From the NCBI RefSeq assembly GCF_001522545.3, contig NC_031783.1, positions 8,023,433 to 8,087,432 of the forward strand: a stretch of 64,000 nucleotides of DNA, written 5' to 3'. The notes below the pieces were generated by a model. The model was not told where the DNA came from and made no database searches. It saw only the letters and a list, made by a program, of their open reading frames with translations. Positions within the stretch are counted from its first letter, which is position 1. Each line of letters starts with the position of its first letter. Shown piece after piece: positions 11,710 through 25,400 of this stretch. The stretch is from Parus major. Its lineage: Eukaryota > Chordata > Aves > Passeriformes > Paridae. The position numbers and the translations under genes were made by a program.

Positions 11710-14394
11710 GCTGACTAAATATAAAGCCAGGTTTCTATCTGGAAAAATACCTCTTCCAGTTTCAATTAATTGCTATTTCTTGATGGCATGAACCGCCAAA
11801 GCTTTGTTTTTCTATAAAAAGCTTTTCCCAGCAGAACGACTTCTTTCTGTGACATGGATTTTACCATTTTCTACAGTCCTTATGCCTTTTCTGGCTCTCA
11901 TCATGCTCTTGGCATATTACATGGATTTCTGCTTGCCCCAACTGACTTACTTGTTAATAGATCCTCTATCTTTGGCATATTTCTTGCCATTTCTCCACTG
12001 TTGAAAGCAATTATCCTATATAGCACTAAAATTACAGTTACACTAATGATCAGCTCTGTAGTGTGATTTTTCTTGTTTTAATCATCAGGAAGAAAAATCA
12101 GCATGTTCAACATGCTATTCAGTTACCTTTCCAGTCATGTTTTCCTATTTCAAAATAATTTCTATTCTTTTACCACAGACTCTCCCAGTTTACATCTTAC
12201 ACATCATCCTGTCATCTTCATCATGGCTTTGGGGTTTTTTTTTGTTTTCACCCTAAATTTTGAGCTGGCAGTCTGGGGGGCATGTTCATAGAATATATGA
12301 GACATCAGGACTTGCCTTTTACTCTGAAGTGCCAGGATTTATTTTTTTGCCATCCAACTTTTTTATGCAGGAGCACTTGATATGCAACAGAGCACAGGCT
12401 GCCAAGGAGACTCTGACCCAGGACAAATCTCCAATCTGTATTTTGGTTTTGGAGCCATAAACACAACATGCTGGGAGCTCAGTCCTGCTCTGTCCTCCAA
12501 ACAAGCCTCCGTGCTCTCCATGGCAGATGCAATCTGATCCAGCCCGCTGCACTCGTTATTAATACAGAGCTAAGGTGTGCCATTGTTCTCTTTAGGAAAA
12601 TCCAAAACAGTTTTAACCACTACCCAAGGAAATTTGCAGTTCATTTATTCACAAAGAATAAAAGCTCCTTTTTCCTTGTTCTTAGAAGGCTTTTTAAACT
12701 GCCAAAATCTACTTGGGAGTAGAGTAGAAAAGATTTACACAAAAATCTCAACAAAATTCATTTGGAGCTATTTACAAGACAGAATCTAGTTGTCAGGTAT
12801 TTTTTAAGAACCTGCTTAGGAAAGCAGTAAATACATAACCCAAGCTTTTAAAAAATAAAATAGAATGGTACTGTTCCCCACATGTCAGCCTACTTAAGAG
12901 TGCTTTAAATTTTGGTGTGAAATTCTCTAAATCAGCCTGAGTAAAACTGCACAGTCACTGAATTAATGCCCAGAGTATGGGCTGGAAGAGAGCCAGCAGA
13001 GTGCCACTGAAAACTGTTGACAATTGCTCCTGCAGGCCTGAGATGAAATGTGCTGCAGCTCGAGGTGAGGTGCCTGCTTTTCCACAGCCCTAAGCAGGTT
13101 TGCTTCCCTCTGTTTGCTCTGTGCCTGCTTCTCCCACAGCTCTGCACTGAGCTTGGGCCAGTTCTGCATTCAGATGTTTGCAAATCTCAGGTGCCCTCAG
13201 AGCAGACAAGGGCCCATCTTACCCTCCTAAAATGTGGGTGAGGTAGGGTAGGCAAGGACCATCTAAAATCTCCTTTCCAATCCACTTTTAAGACCAAGTC
13301 CCAGTGAGGTTTTCTCTCAGGCCACCAGGGCTGGCTTCAAATGAAGGCAAATAGGACAGGTGGCCAAAGTGGCCTTGAGGCAGCTCAGCTGAGAAAGCAG
13401 GTGTGTAGGGAAGGCAGGAGGCTGCACCTCCCCTGCAGCTCCTGTGCTGCACACCCAGGAGCTGGCTCACCCTGCTCCAGGAAGGCCCAGGACAGCTCTG
13501 TGCTGCTCCCCTCGCTCTCTCCAGTCTTCTGCTTTAATCAAGCAGACAGCAACAAATTGCAAGCAATCACCAGGAAAAGCCCTCAGTCAGTTTTGGGCAA
13601 TGCTTTCCATTGTCTCACGCTGTCCTACTCCATAAATTATGTTAAACTGCTTCTTCCAGCTGGTACAAAGGCGGGTGGATACTGTGATCCCTGCAACTGT
13701 GGATACTTCAGAGCCATATCCATGGGAGCCATTAATATCTTTTTAAATAAATACTTTTTTTATTATTGACATTTTCTTTAATGTTTTTAATCTCTAGAAC
13801 TAACTAACCTCCTTCCTTCCTCCTTCAGCACATATTAGCCTTTCCCTGCCAGATCTTCAGCTGGAATAAATTTGGCCTCCCAACCCTGATTCATTAAATG
13901 ATGTGAACATGTGCGTTCAGTTAAACAGGCCATGCACATGCTTAATGCTTAGACATGAATATTGGCTTGTTTGCCTTGAAAGGTTTAGCTTGTGTGGGCC
14001 TCCAAGAAGGACATGGCCAAGGCCAGCCTGTTCACCCACATACCTGTGCAACAACATTCCCCAAAGAAGCTTTTCCCAAGCAGGAAATACCCAATTTCCC
14101 AGGCGCTTGTTCAATTACTGCCTGATATTGTGGAACACAAACATCACTGAATAGCATCATTCCTTCAAACACAGAACAGTGATGTTTGAGTAACTGGAGC
14201 ATAAATATAATTCACCTCAGGCAATAGATAAATTACATTAATAAAGTGTGGTAGTGTTCTTTAATTAGTTTGATTAGGCATGACAGAAGATGGTATTGTT
14301 CAGAAAAGCTTCATTTCCTGAAGTAAGGAATTGTCACTGTAGATCCCAATCTCTGGGGTTTAGGTGTTTTTTGTGGTTGTTTTTTTTTTCATAG

Positions 14395-14585
14395 AGCAGA
14401 CATTAGCAGAGGCTGATGCTGCTGAAACTGTCATTTGGTATCCACGACCCATTTCCCTCTCATACCTGGATTCAGTTGTGCCCCTCCCCAAATCCTACAG
14501 ATCTTCATGCTCTGAGGGGAGTTCCACAGCTGCACTCCTCATCCCATCAACCTCTTCCAGACTCATGGAGACAGACATACTCTAA
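14395..14585 (+). CDS. Candidate terminal exon, product unrecognised
   Basis: A very strong acceptor-like tract (a run of T ending in catag at 14394) precedes a frame open for 62 codons and ending in TAA at 14583-14585. The frame would be entered in phase 1. The peptide starts with EQTLAEADAAETVIWYPRPI and is serine-rich toward its C-terminus. An overlapping frame in the same segment stays open longer (to about 14850), which weakens the case. I see no AATAAA close downstream and no convincing upstream partner exon. It could be a real 3' coding exon, an lncRNA exon or chance. I do not recognise the product. Confidence 0.15.
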
Positions 14586-17500
14586 CTGGCAGTCCCTCTT
14601 TTACAAGCCCATTTACAATATACAAAAAGAGAATATTTCAAAAAATAGTTTTGTTATTCATCAAGGTAACAAAAAACCTTCCAAAGAACCTGCCAAGTCA
14701 CCATGCCAGTTCTTGGTAAGACACAGAGTTCAGACATGGCTCCCATCATCTCTGCTGTATGTTTTTTGTTTATTTACTAAATTTGCTGAGCCATTAAGTT
14801 CCCTAAGACCTGCTGTGATGCTCATGCTTTGCAAATGTTGGAAACTGTGAAGTGTCAAGTCTGGGAGACCTAGTCAACAGGGGCTTTGTGGAGCCAGACC
14901 TGGCTGCAGATGATTTGCTCAGGCTCTGATCCCCTTTTTGTTGGAGTCAGACCCCTGTACCAGGCTCTCCACTGTAGCCCTGAACTCCAAAAAACTCTGC
15001 AGGTTCCTAATTCACTCATGTACATGAGTAAATTTCAAACCACATCTTTATGTACCCATATATTGCTGTGCAATCGGACCAATCAGGTCTGACACTTGTT
15101 TTCAGAAATCAGTGCAAATTCTTCCTTTGATTCTGCTGTAAGAAAAATCATACTCTTTCTAAACTCAGCAGCTGATTTTCTATTGACATACAAGAAGGCA
15201 AGATTGTGGTTAAAATTTAGAAATGATCAATGTATGATTCCAGAACAGCCTGTGTCCCCAGACAGGAGAGAGTCTGTCCTGCCAGAATATGGGCACCTTG
15301 CTGTCACCAAAGCTTTAGTGCTGTACACCAGCACTGCTAAGGTGGATAAAGTGGTCTTTCTTGCCCATTGATCACACAAATCCAATTTGTAGCCTTGTTT
15401 TCTCTACATGACAGTTACAGGAGACAGACCTGATTAAATATTTCTGTTCTGATCAAGGAGCTCTCACAGGCAATCCTGTGAGTGCACAGCAAATCCCTCC
15501 CCAGAGCTCAGCTGCACGCTCTGCCTGCCGGGCTGTGCTCAGCTGTGCTTCCTGCAGACCTGCTCTGATAGCAGTGCACAGTGTGTTTGGAGCTTTAGGA
15601 GCAGAGATGTATTCACACCCCTACTCCTGTCCTTGAGATCCAGCAAAGATTGCCTGTAATCCAGGGGCACTCAAGGTTTTCACCTGTTTCCTGCAGTACT
15701 CACGGACAGGTGTTCACCCACTCCCGAGGCTCTCTGCTCAATCCCACCTAAAATCCTGACCCAGTGCTTCATGAGTGCCCAACCAGGCAGGTGCCAAGGC
15801 TCCATGTGCTGTGTGTTTATCAAGCAGCACCAAAGACTATACTAATAACCCTGATGAAATTGAACTCGATTTACATTTCAAGTGCAACCTGTTCCCTACA
15901 GGAATGTTTCGTTACAGGTCTTTTCATGGCAGGAGAACAACAACTGATGGAACACGTTTCTTGAAGCCATGCCAATGGCTATTTGTTTGTTGTGTTTGTG
16001 GCTGCTCTGCAGTGGAGATTTCAGCCTTGATGTTGCTCTCAGTTGAACAATTGAGGATTAATTCCTGTGAAACCAGTGCAGTTCACCCAGCATTACATTT
16101 GAGACCAGAACAGGCACTAGCAGAGCTCAGTAATTACAGACAAATAAAGGATGGCAAAACTCCTCGGTTCTGCTGATTTCTCCCAAAGGCTCCTCCTTTT
16201 GGAGGAGAACAGCTCAAAACATTGCTCCCACTGATGCCAGCTGACAGCAGTGCCCTTCCTCTGCTCCAGAGCGTGGCAGCTCGAAGGTGAGCAGAGCACA
16301 GTGGGCTTCCCAGGGTGATCACTCACACTGCAGTATCTTCTTGTTTCTGCCCCTCTCCATCGTGCTCAGCCCACTGCTGAGCTGCCCCCACAAACCTGGC
16401 AGTCCGCAGCTCACATGGCTCTTCTCATCCTTCAGCTCCTCGTGCAATACCCTGACCTCTTCTCATCTCACTGTGGGACATCTGAAGCGCTCCCTGACGT
16501 GGGTTATTAGATGGATTTCAAAGAAAATTCCCCTGAGAAAATTCACCTTTGAAAAAGTTCTTATTGGAAAATTTTGGAGTTCCCAATGGAAACAGGGACA
16601 GCAGGAGAAAAGCAGATTTCACTTTGTTAGAAGTGTTAAATAAGCTAAAGTTATACATTTTCATAAACAGGAACAAAATCTAAATTATTTCTTTTTATGC
16701 TAAGAAGATTATTGTTTTCCTACCAAAATACCTCATTTTAATTGTTCTTTCTAAGATGACACTTTTAGGCACAGACAAAACTAACAGCCCTCCAAACTTT
16801 ATTTTCAAAAAAAAGTTTAATTGGATTTCTTTTAGGTTATCAATAGTTATTACTTGTATTGAAAGCATAAGCAATAAAGGCACTTTGTGTCTCTCCTTTG
16901 CTACCCTTTAGTACAATCTGTCCACCAATCTAACTGTTCCACCTTGCAGTGTTTCCATCTCCAAAATAAAATTGCATTTTACCACTAGGATATTCTCTAC
17001 CCAAATTCCAAAGAGCTTGTAGCTAAGTATTAATCCATAAAAACCTGAAAACAATGTCTTATTAATTCACAAAAATCAATATTCCAGTACACTTTTTGGT
17101 GCCAGTTCATTACATTTAAGCCTAGATTTATACACTTTTCAATGGAAAACTGTCCAAAATGTATCTGTTTACCTATAATGAGATGAACTTATTGCTAAAC
17201 TTCATTCCACCAAAAACAAGTTTTGTCACAGAACTCTGGTTTGGAAAAAAGAAAAAGTGATCTTAGAGTGTATGTAATCCAGATGCAGTGGCTCTCCTTT
17301 AACAGAGAATAACAGAGGTATCCTTTGGTTTTCTTGCTCTTCTTCCCTTGTGGCCAGGATACTTTTTTATAAAAGACCCAGCTCTGTACTTGTCCCAGGG
17401 ACAATTAATCATGAAATCTGTCTGTCAGTTCAAAAACCCTTGAAAAAGGTGTGGCATCAGAACAGGCTTAATTCCAACAGCCTGTGTGTCCCACCACAAT

Positions 17501-18529
17501 CCTTTGAATCCTATAAAGGTTGCTTTTCCTAAACAAGTCTAATTTCTTCAGAAATACGTGGGGAAAAAAGAATAACCAACCAAAAAATAAATTTCTAACG
17601 CCCATAGCTGCTATAGTGGTGTTTAGACCAGCAGTCCAAATGCAAGCCATTGATACTGGTAAGGATTTTTCCATTGGTTTCAGTATATATGTGAGCTCAG
17701 ATCCTAAAACCAAATCAAAATTGAAATTCCCAGAAATAGAACTCGACTATTACCAAAAATAAATATGTGTACATAGATATGTATGTATGCATATATATCT
17801 GTATATGTATGATAAATGACTACATTTCTTTTGCCAATAATGGAAAAAACCTATATATTTTTATTTATGTATATAAGTTTTTTCATTACTGACTACTAAA
17901 GTCTGATCATTTTTCACACAGTGACATCAGGCTCTAAGATGTTCCTTTCCTTTCTCTTTAGTTCCCAGAATGAAAGTGGCTCATGAATCATGAAGGTTAA
18001 ATACAAATAACTTGCATTACCACTCACAGCAGACATGTGGTTAATTGCTGTCTGCCTTTATTGTTAATTGCTGAACACCAGTGCACGGGCACACCTACCA
18101 CAGGCTTCTGAAGATAAACAAATTCAGCATATGCCCTAATTGTTTGTGTTCTCTTTTCAACACTTTTTCTTCCAAAACAATGTGGGTAAAACAGCTCCTG
18201 TCCCTTAATTTCCTCTCCTTTTTGCTAAACACATGGATTGGTCTGGCTGGTAACTCTGGGTTACACCAAGGCAGAGAAGAGCCAGGCAACAAAAAGGCTT
18301 CAAATAGTTCCAGTAAATTAATCCATCAGCCCTCCAAGACCAAGATTTCCTCCTCAACCCTTCCCCATACACAAGCTTTTGGATAAGCTGGGTTAATTCT
18401 GCTTCTGCTTCCACTGAAAAGGCTGAGCTGATATTCCTTCCACCCCCAGAGCATGACATGATCATAGCAGACATATCCAGCTCTGGAAAAACCCCACGGG
18501 ACGGAGTCAAAAAAAGACTTAACACTCAC
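14586..18529. other. Gene-free AT-rich stretch
   Basis: I see no supported gene. An open frame at 15775-16176 (133 codons) has no clear splice context at either end. An AT/TG microsatellite-like tract lies at 17764-17812. The rest is unique sequence. Confidence 0.6.
17764..17812. repeat. Imperfect ATGT/AT-rich microsatellite
   Basis: Alternating TATG, GTAT and ATAT units make a degenerate purine-pyrimidine tract about 49 bp long, flanked by further AT-rich sequence to about 17880. Confidence 0.75.
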
Positions 18530-18597
18530 CATAGAGTGGTTTGGGGAGATGGAGAAGTTCCACCATTTGAGCAAACATTTCTTTCCAGTGTAAGTCC
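18530..18597 (-). CDS. Candidate internal exon (minus), product unrecognised
   Basis: On the minus strand a pyrimidine-rich tract ending in AG (18598-18599) precedes a 68-bp segment that stops at a strong donor, ATG|gtgagt (gt at 18528-18529). All three frames are open, so the segment itself does not pick a frame. It would be joined to the candidate exon at 18705-18757 by a 107-bp intron, a plausible short avian intron. No family is recognised; lncRNA or chance are equally possible. Confidence 0.18.
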
Positions 18598-18704
18598 CTT
18601 GGAAAGAGGAAACTTTCTGGTGAGGAAAGGGGTCCTCCTCCTCAGCTCTGGCGGTCTGCAGGCCTTGCAGGACCTGGGCCCTGCTCAGCCCTTCCCTGGC
18701 TTAC

Positions 18705-18757
18705 CTGAGACATTGTCATTGTTGCCAGGGAAGTCAAAGGAGGGATAATCCAGGCTC
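18705..18757 (-). CDS. Candidate internal exon (minus), product unrecognised
   Basis: On the minus strand a tract ending in tcccag precedes a 53-bp segment ending at a near-ideal donor, CAG|gtaagc (gt at 18703-18704). One open frame reads SLDYPSFDFPGNNDNVS and leaves one base over. That phase can continue into the next candidate exon at 18597-18530 without a stop. The open frame also extends upstream of the acceptor, so the 5' edge is uncertain. I do not recognise the protein. Confidence 0.18.
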
Positions 18758-19387
18758 CTGGGACAAGGACCCCCAGAGGAGCTGGAGCTCTGTGGGACTG
18801 GCCCACAGGAGGGGAGATGTGCCATGTGGAAGCACAGAGATCCTGCAGGGAGCTGTCCTCTGGCATGCAGCAGCCAGCCCTCCTGCACACAGCGCTGCAG
18901 GCCCGGCCCTGGCAACCAAAACGCAATTTGAGCCACGAGAATAAATGCATTGTCAAAGCAGCTCTGAAAAAGAGAGCTGCACAGATTAGAGACAGCACAT
19001 TCCTCAGATCAGATCAGTGGATTCAGACAGGAAAGCAGTATTTGCTGGGATGATATACCATCTGCCTGGTGTTTCTCTTCAGTTCCCATACTGGGTTCTC
19101 ATTAACTTCCTCACTGTTAACCCTCACAGGCACGTTTTTTCCTCCCTTTCTCATGAAATTAACTGAGTTCTTCTAGAGAGCAAGTGCTTCTTTGCATTGA
19201 ATTTAATTTCCTCTCTGTAGAAACAGACTAGCAAGAGCCATATTTTCCAGTCTATTCTTGGCCATAACACGTTCCTGACAATCAGGCTGAAAAACCTAGA
19301 AGGCAACAACCCTGCCAAAAAATTCAGGTTGGGATGCAATGGAGATAAAATCAGTAACAGAAGTGATTAAGGAGTTGTAGGTGCTAC
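18758..19387. other. Gene-free stretch
   Basis: Unique sequence. I see no gene, repeat or RNA that I can support. Confidence 0.6.
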
Positions 19388-19442
19388 TTTACCAGGAAAG
19401 ACTGAAAAAACTAATCTGTATAACCAGCCTGAAAGATAATTA
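19388..19442 (+). mobile_element. Possible CR1 LINE fragment, highly degraded
   Basis: The run ggaaagactgaaaaaact followed by an accagcctgaaaga block matches the CR1 3' region, where copies read GAAAGRCTGAGRGARCT and then TTYAGCCTGGAGAA. The match is short, and the flanking AT-rich sequence does not extend it, so the call is tentative. Confidence 0.35.
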
Positions 19443-22400
19443 AATTAAATAATTTTAAATGAAACCTTTACAGAATATTGCAGCATTAAAGTCAAATCTC
19501 CAAAGACACAGAAATCAAGAGGATTTGGGTCCCTAAATGGTTCTGAAAAGTCAGGTGAACATGCCAGATTTTTATCTTTTTTTCTCTTCAGGCTTTTAAG
19601 GAGAATTTCATTTCAACTTCATGTCATTAAAATCAGAGTCACTGGAACCTTAAATAGCTCCCTACTTGTCATGGAAAAAGCAACAAAATTACAGCTGAAG
19701 AAATTAGAGGACATTTAGAGTGATCGATGGAAATGTTACCAAAAAATGGGGTAAAAATGAAAGGAAAAAGTCAAAGTATAAGGGGAAAATCTTGTCTTTG
19801 CAGACTAGTGACACACTGAATATTGGAGTGGCCAAACAGAGTGAGCAGAGTGTTGTCCCAGCAAGTGAAGAAATCTTTATATCCAATTGAAATTTTGTAT
19901 TTATTAACTGCTCTATCACTCAGTAACCATTTCTTGAGAGATAGGAAAGAAAGGAAGAAGGAGAGGGAAGGATGTTAGGAACCCCAAAAAGTCAATAGCC
20001 AAGAGTACATTTAGCAGGTATGGAAAGCCTGGAGCCTTCCTCCTTCATGGAAGAGATTTGGAGACCTCACCCCCTCATTTTCCAGTAGGAAGAAATGGAA
20101 TACTGGTGGAGGATGCACTGACTGATCAAGGGCAGCAGCAGAAACAGCGAGGGGTCCCAAATCTCCAGAGCCCTGCCGTGAGCCTCCTGCCTCTCCTTAC
20201 TGGTGTTTCCATTCCTGGTATCCATCACTCATTACAGATGTCATTAAAATCCAAATAAAACACAGCAAATACTTATTATTAATTTCCAAAAGAATACAGG
20301 CCTATTTCCCCCATTGATTCCTGGCAGATTCTTTCCTGAAATTTGCCAGATTTGTACAAAAACAAATACATATAAAATTAGCAATATACGACATGACATG
20401 AATGAGAACATTCACTCTCTCTAATCATTCCCACAAGCGTTTTGTCATTTTTTCTGTCAGTTCTGTTGATAGGAAAGGAAACTGCTTTGCAATTTTAATC
20501 TCTTTTCCCTGAGCACATTTTGTTCTTAAAGTTCACTGATATAAAGCAAATGTATTGGAAATGGGGGAGGCTGGTGAGAAATATGGAAGAGGTTTTTTTT
20601 TTGTTTCTCCCTGTTCCAGAGTGAACAAACATCCACTGGCACTTTTTCAGGCATCTCACTCCTGCCCCCATCTCCTCACCTCCTTAAAATATGCAGACAC
20701 ATTCTCTTTGAACCTCTCCGAGAAGGAAAAGGACAGGTACTTGCTCTTGATTAATCCAAAAATTTGAACAAAGCCACCAGCTGACCTTGATGTCAGGCTC
20801 AGAACTGCACAACTGTATTTTCACATTTTCAAAACTAGACTACATCAAAGGCATCTCCACGTTGCCTGTCTCTTCATTTTCTGGCAGCAGTCAAGCGGGG
20901 AGGAGAGGCAGAGAAGAAACAAATGGAGCTGGTGATGAGCACCACGGCCACACCATCACCCTGCCCAACCCTGGGGAAGTTTGTTGCCACATTTGTGTTT
21001 CAGTTTCTTGTGTATTTTCTTGCACACTACAAAGCAAGCCTGGAGCTCTGCACAGCATATCTAGAGATAATAAAGAACATGGTGAGTTTATGACAACTGA
21101 TGTAATAGGATATGCTGCAATAATATGACTTACTTTGCACAGAATGGCTGGGAAAACTTAAAATTATAAATGATGCCACTGTTGTTTGACATGAACTGAG
21201 TAAGATATCATAAGAAAGGAAGGGATGAGGAACTGCACCTCGTGCCCCAGAAGTCAGAACAACTCAAAGCAGCTGCAACAGAATGGGGCAGCAAATGAAC
21301 AGTGAAGTATTGACAGATTTTGGTTAATTGGGCCCAAAAACTGATTTGGTTTTGACAGATACTGGTTAATTGGGCCTGGAGTGGTCTTTCAGAAGGAAGT
21401 TTAGGTCCATGGGACCATGAGCCTGGGTCTGTGAGATAAGGGATTACCCCTTCAGAAAGGGATACTCCCACATAACATGTCCAAAACACATTTTATAAAC
21501 CAGAAAGACAAGTAGCTCTTGCAAAAGTAGGTGTTCAGCCTTCCCCAGATCACAGGCATCTAATAAAAATCTGCTCTCCTATCACTTTAGATCGCATTTC
21601 TTGGCTAGGACCCATTTTCTATGAATATAAATTATGCTTTTGTGCCTATTGCTTTATCTTTTTCATGCCTCTCAGACCTAGCTATTATCCATCTTGCCAA
21701 TAGTTATTTATTACTTTGTGATTATGGGCAAAGTAGGTAATGACCTATTAAATCACAAACCCACACTTATTATCACCAAACCCAAACTCCAGTTGCTAGA
21801 AAAGAATCGCTTAATTTCATATGCGGTTAAGAGTTTACTTTCTTTGCAGCCAAGATAATAGATGGTCATTGCAAACCTTTTTCCCAGGAAACTGGCAGTT
21901 GGAGCAAGTACTCTATAGTTCATGTTTAAACTGCAAACAGAGGGATTGCTCTGGGTACATATTCCAGGAACAGACCTATACCCAGGGCAGCAGAAAACAA
22001 TAGCAAATATATTTCAGGTTTTATATTGCAACTTGCTCTGAAAAAGTGCTGGCACTTGTCAACACTTTCTCCCTTGGAACAGATACAGGTGGATTATGCA
22101 GACAGGCACAAAGCAGGTGACACACACCCCCTTCCTCCAACCATTTCAAATTCTTCCCCAAAACCAGGCATGGACCCCTGAATGAGGACCAGTTCCAGCA
22201 CATGGGCACATTCCTCCCCGAAACAGGAGAAATAGGGAGGCAAAAAAGAGCACCAGCTTCAGCATCACCTTTCCAAGGAGATGCTCCTTTTACCAAAGAG
22301 AACCGAGTGTCAGCCTGCATCATCACTTGTGCATTGATGTTTTTGTGATCCTTGATGAAATATTGGTACTGGCTCTGGAAAGGACACAAAATCATGTGAC

Positions 22401-25400
22401 AGATATTTAGATCAAGTGTAAACCAACTGTATGTGTTCTACATGAGAAACTATATTTAGCTAGTAATCAAATAATTACCCAGGTGACTTAGCTAGCCAGA
22501 GGTTAAAAAAATCTGATTTGGAGAGAATTCAAAATCAAGGCAAAAAAAAAACCCAAAAAAACCACCCTGTAGTTAAATTTGACATCCTTACATGAAAACT
22601 TTTGTGATAAGTAGCTGCAAGTCTCCTGCCAAGGCCTGACTGACTGCCAAAAGGTTGTGTTTATAAAGGTTACAAGCAAACCATTGGCTCAGATCTCTAC
22701 CCAGAAACCTGTGAAGTTGTAAAAAACTCTTTGTAATGTTCAAAGACTTACTTTCTCCACTCCCAAACTACAACCCATGTTAAAAAATAGTATATATTAA
22801 GCAGAATAGGAAAACCCTAGTGCAGTAGGTACACCCATCCTATAATAGCTGTACATAATGTCTGGTTCCTGAGATATAACTGCTTCACAGTTTCTCCTCC
22901 AGCAAAGCAGTTCTTACCCCAGCTGGTTGTTACCTTCCTTCTGCACCACCCCTGCCCTCCCAGGCCGGGTCTCAGTGAGCAGCAAAGCCCAATTCCAGTC
23001 ACCCCTGGAGGGCAGGAGCTGCCCCTCTGCTGCCAGGCAATTCTCCCCTGTCTCCAGCCCTGCCCCACCTCCCCATGCCAGCCTTCTCAGCAAAAACACA
23101 GCACCCCCTTCCGAGACAGTTTCTGCTTGCCAGGTTCCAAAATCATTCTCAAACTTCTCTTTTTTATGCTCAAGCCTTTGCATCCTAATAGTAGAAGCCA
23201 TTGCCTGGCTGCGCTTAGGGAGATACAAAGCACACTTGGGCATAATAAATCACATGCTGGTACACTGGAGAACCTTTCATTATTTTATGGGCTCTTTCTA
23301 ACAGAAATTTCTCTCACAGAAAAAAAAAAAGACCCTTTGGGCCCTCACATTTATCTTTCCTTCCCTCCACCAGAGAGTGTTTTGTCTGTTCTGGGACTCT
23401 CTCGCCTCTGAAAATCCAGCTCTAGGGAGAGAGTTGGTGGGGGGTTTCTTTTGCCTGAGACTCCAGTCCCCAGACCTGTGCAGCCTAAGACAAAAAGCAA
23501 CAGAGCATTGTTCCTGACCATTTTTGATCCCCTTCTGCAGCTGCAGCAGCGTGAGATTTAAAGTAATTTCTTATGCTCACTCTAAAGGCTGAATCCTCAG
23601 CTGATGTGAGCAGGCACAGCTCTGCTCTGACTCCTGCACAGGATGTCAGATGAAAATGTGTCTCAACAGTCCTGGAGCCCAAGGTCAGGTGTCCCTGTGT
23701 GACCCCACACACAGCCCTGCAGACACAGGGGTGTACAAGTACGGTACTTATTTATCTTCCAAGAACAGCCCTTATAGACTGTCAATATAATGGCTTTTCC
23801 AGAAGTAGTCAGTTGTACAATGGAACACAGAGATCCAGAAAATCTCCAAGGTGTCAGCAGAAAACAATGATGAGACTCCTCAGCCCAAGAAAGCACATAA
23901 AACATATTAGTTGCAGCATGTGGAAAGTCCTGCTGACTTCTTTCTGAAGAGCCCAAAGGGTCTTAGATTCCAGGAAACTACTTGCTGTTATGGGTTTGCT
24001 AATTCTGATGTGAAATTGGGGTGCTTTGGGCTTTGTGAGAGATCTAATGGAAAGATTAGCTGTCCTTTTTTTTATTAGAGCCAAATGCTTGTTTTTCTTC
24101 TCGCTTTTTTAGTCACTTTCAAAAGTGAAGACCAAGAAGAAATGTGTTATGGGGCTTCCCAAAATCCTGCAGCTGAGAGAAGAGTGCAAGGGAATTATTA
24201 CTGTTTCTATTTATTTATTTGTCTTGAAATGCTGCCCAGAATGTCATATGAGCTGATAGGATGCAGGATCTCTGCAGTGAATAATTCACAGTCTAAATAA
24301 AAGACCAACCAAACGCCTCACTGGGTGCTCACACTTTGCCAGCCACTTCTCAGATGTTATCAACCCAGATGCCACAGCCAAGGCAAGAAACTGATCTTTT
24401 CCTTTGCTTTGTGCCTGTGCAGGGGAAGAGACACAGCAGAGACTGGAAAGTCAGACTGTGACACTTGGAAACACAGGCTTTCCAGCCACAGAGCAGAGGC
24501 ACTCCTTGAGCATTCCTACATTTGCAGGATTATCCTGGCAGTTCTTTTCTGTCCTCCTTGCCAAGGAGCTGGAGGACCCTTCTTCTCAGCCAAGGTTGTG
24601 TGGAACCCGTGCTTGTCATACAGCAAAGAAATAGAAAAAGTATGATTTCCATATAAAACAGGCTATGTAACATTATCTTCACAAAAATAAATAGTTTTAG
24701 CAGAAAGGAAAAGACCTTTACAATTTACAGACACACTATGGACGGCATGCCTTGGTAGATTTCCTCTTCCCACCAAGAGAAGCTCAACAAAAGAACTGGA
24801 GAAAGTTAATCTCCACCCTGAAAAGCAATCTCCTGTTTGCTCATTGTTGGCTGTAAGTGCTGTCAGGTGATTCACTGGGAAATTTTTTGGTACAAGTATT
24901 TGTCAGGACACTTTAAAATGTGTTATATTTTAAACAGTACCCACAGAACCCACCCAACTGAGAAACAATACACAGAAACAGTTGTTCTGCTGAGTCCAAA
25001 TTCAAAGGCTGTGATATTTATAACCTTACAGCATTACAGATATACTTTAAGTCTCATAATTTCTTAAGGAAAATTGTAGTTTAAAAGAGTGATGCTGGGA
25101 AAAATATCTGTGTGAAGCCACAGGGGCTCAGGTCTTTTGAATTCCAGCACATGTTTATACGTGAGTGACTAAAATATATCCATTAGCTGCAAATACACCT
25201 GGTACATTTCTTTAACAGAAAACACAGGCTCAGAAGCTAGTGCATGATGTTAGTGTCTAGTTCTATCCATTTCAGAGGGAGTTTCTGTAATTTTACCCTC
25301 TGCAGCCTGGGGATCCATACACTGCTGCATAGCCATGCTCTGTCATGCCCCCATGTTCCAGAGAGACCCAACCCCAAGAACCCTCATCCCTCCTCATAAA

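Larger units (their letters stand above)
4766..14394. other. Gene-free stretch with simple repeats
   Basis: I see no gene I can support. It contains A runs at 6809-6823 (15) and 11692-11709 (18), AAT/ATT microsatellites (listed separately), a 16-bp tandem duplication at 8421-8452, and many short chance ORFs. An 81-bp segment at 6960-7040 has an acceptor-like and a gtgagt donor-like edge and is open in one frame, but stands alone. The region 9890-10180 is relatively GC-rich and clean of repeats, and could be regulatory. Confidence 0.6.

Noticed and set aside
15775..16176. 133-codon ORF with protein-like composition
   Set aside because: No clear acceptor or donor arrangement and no family recognised.
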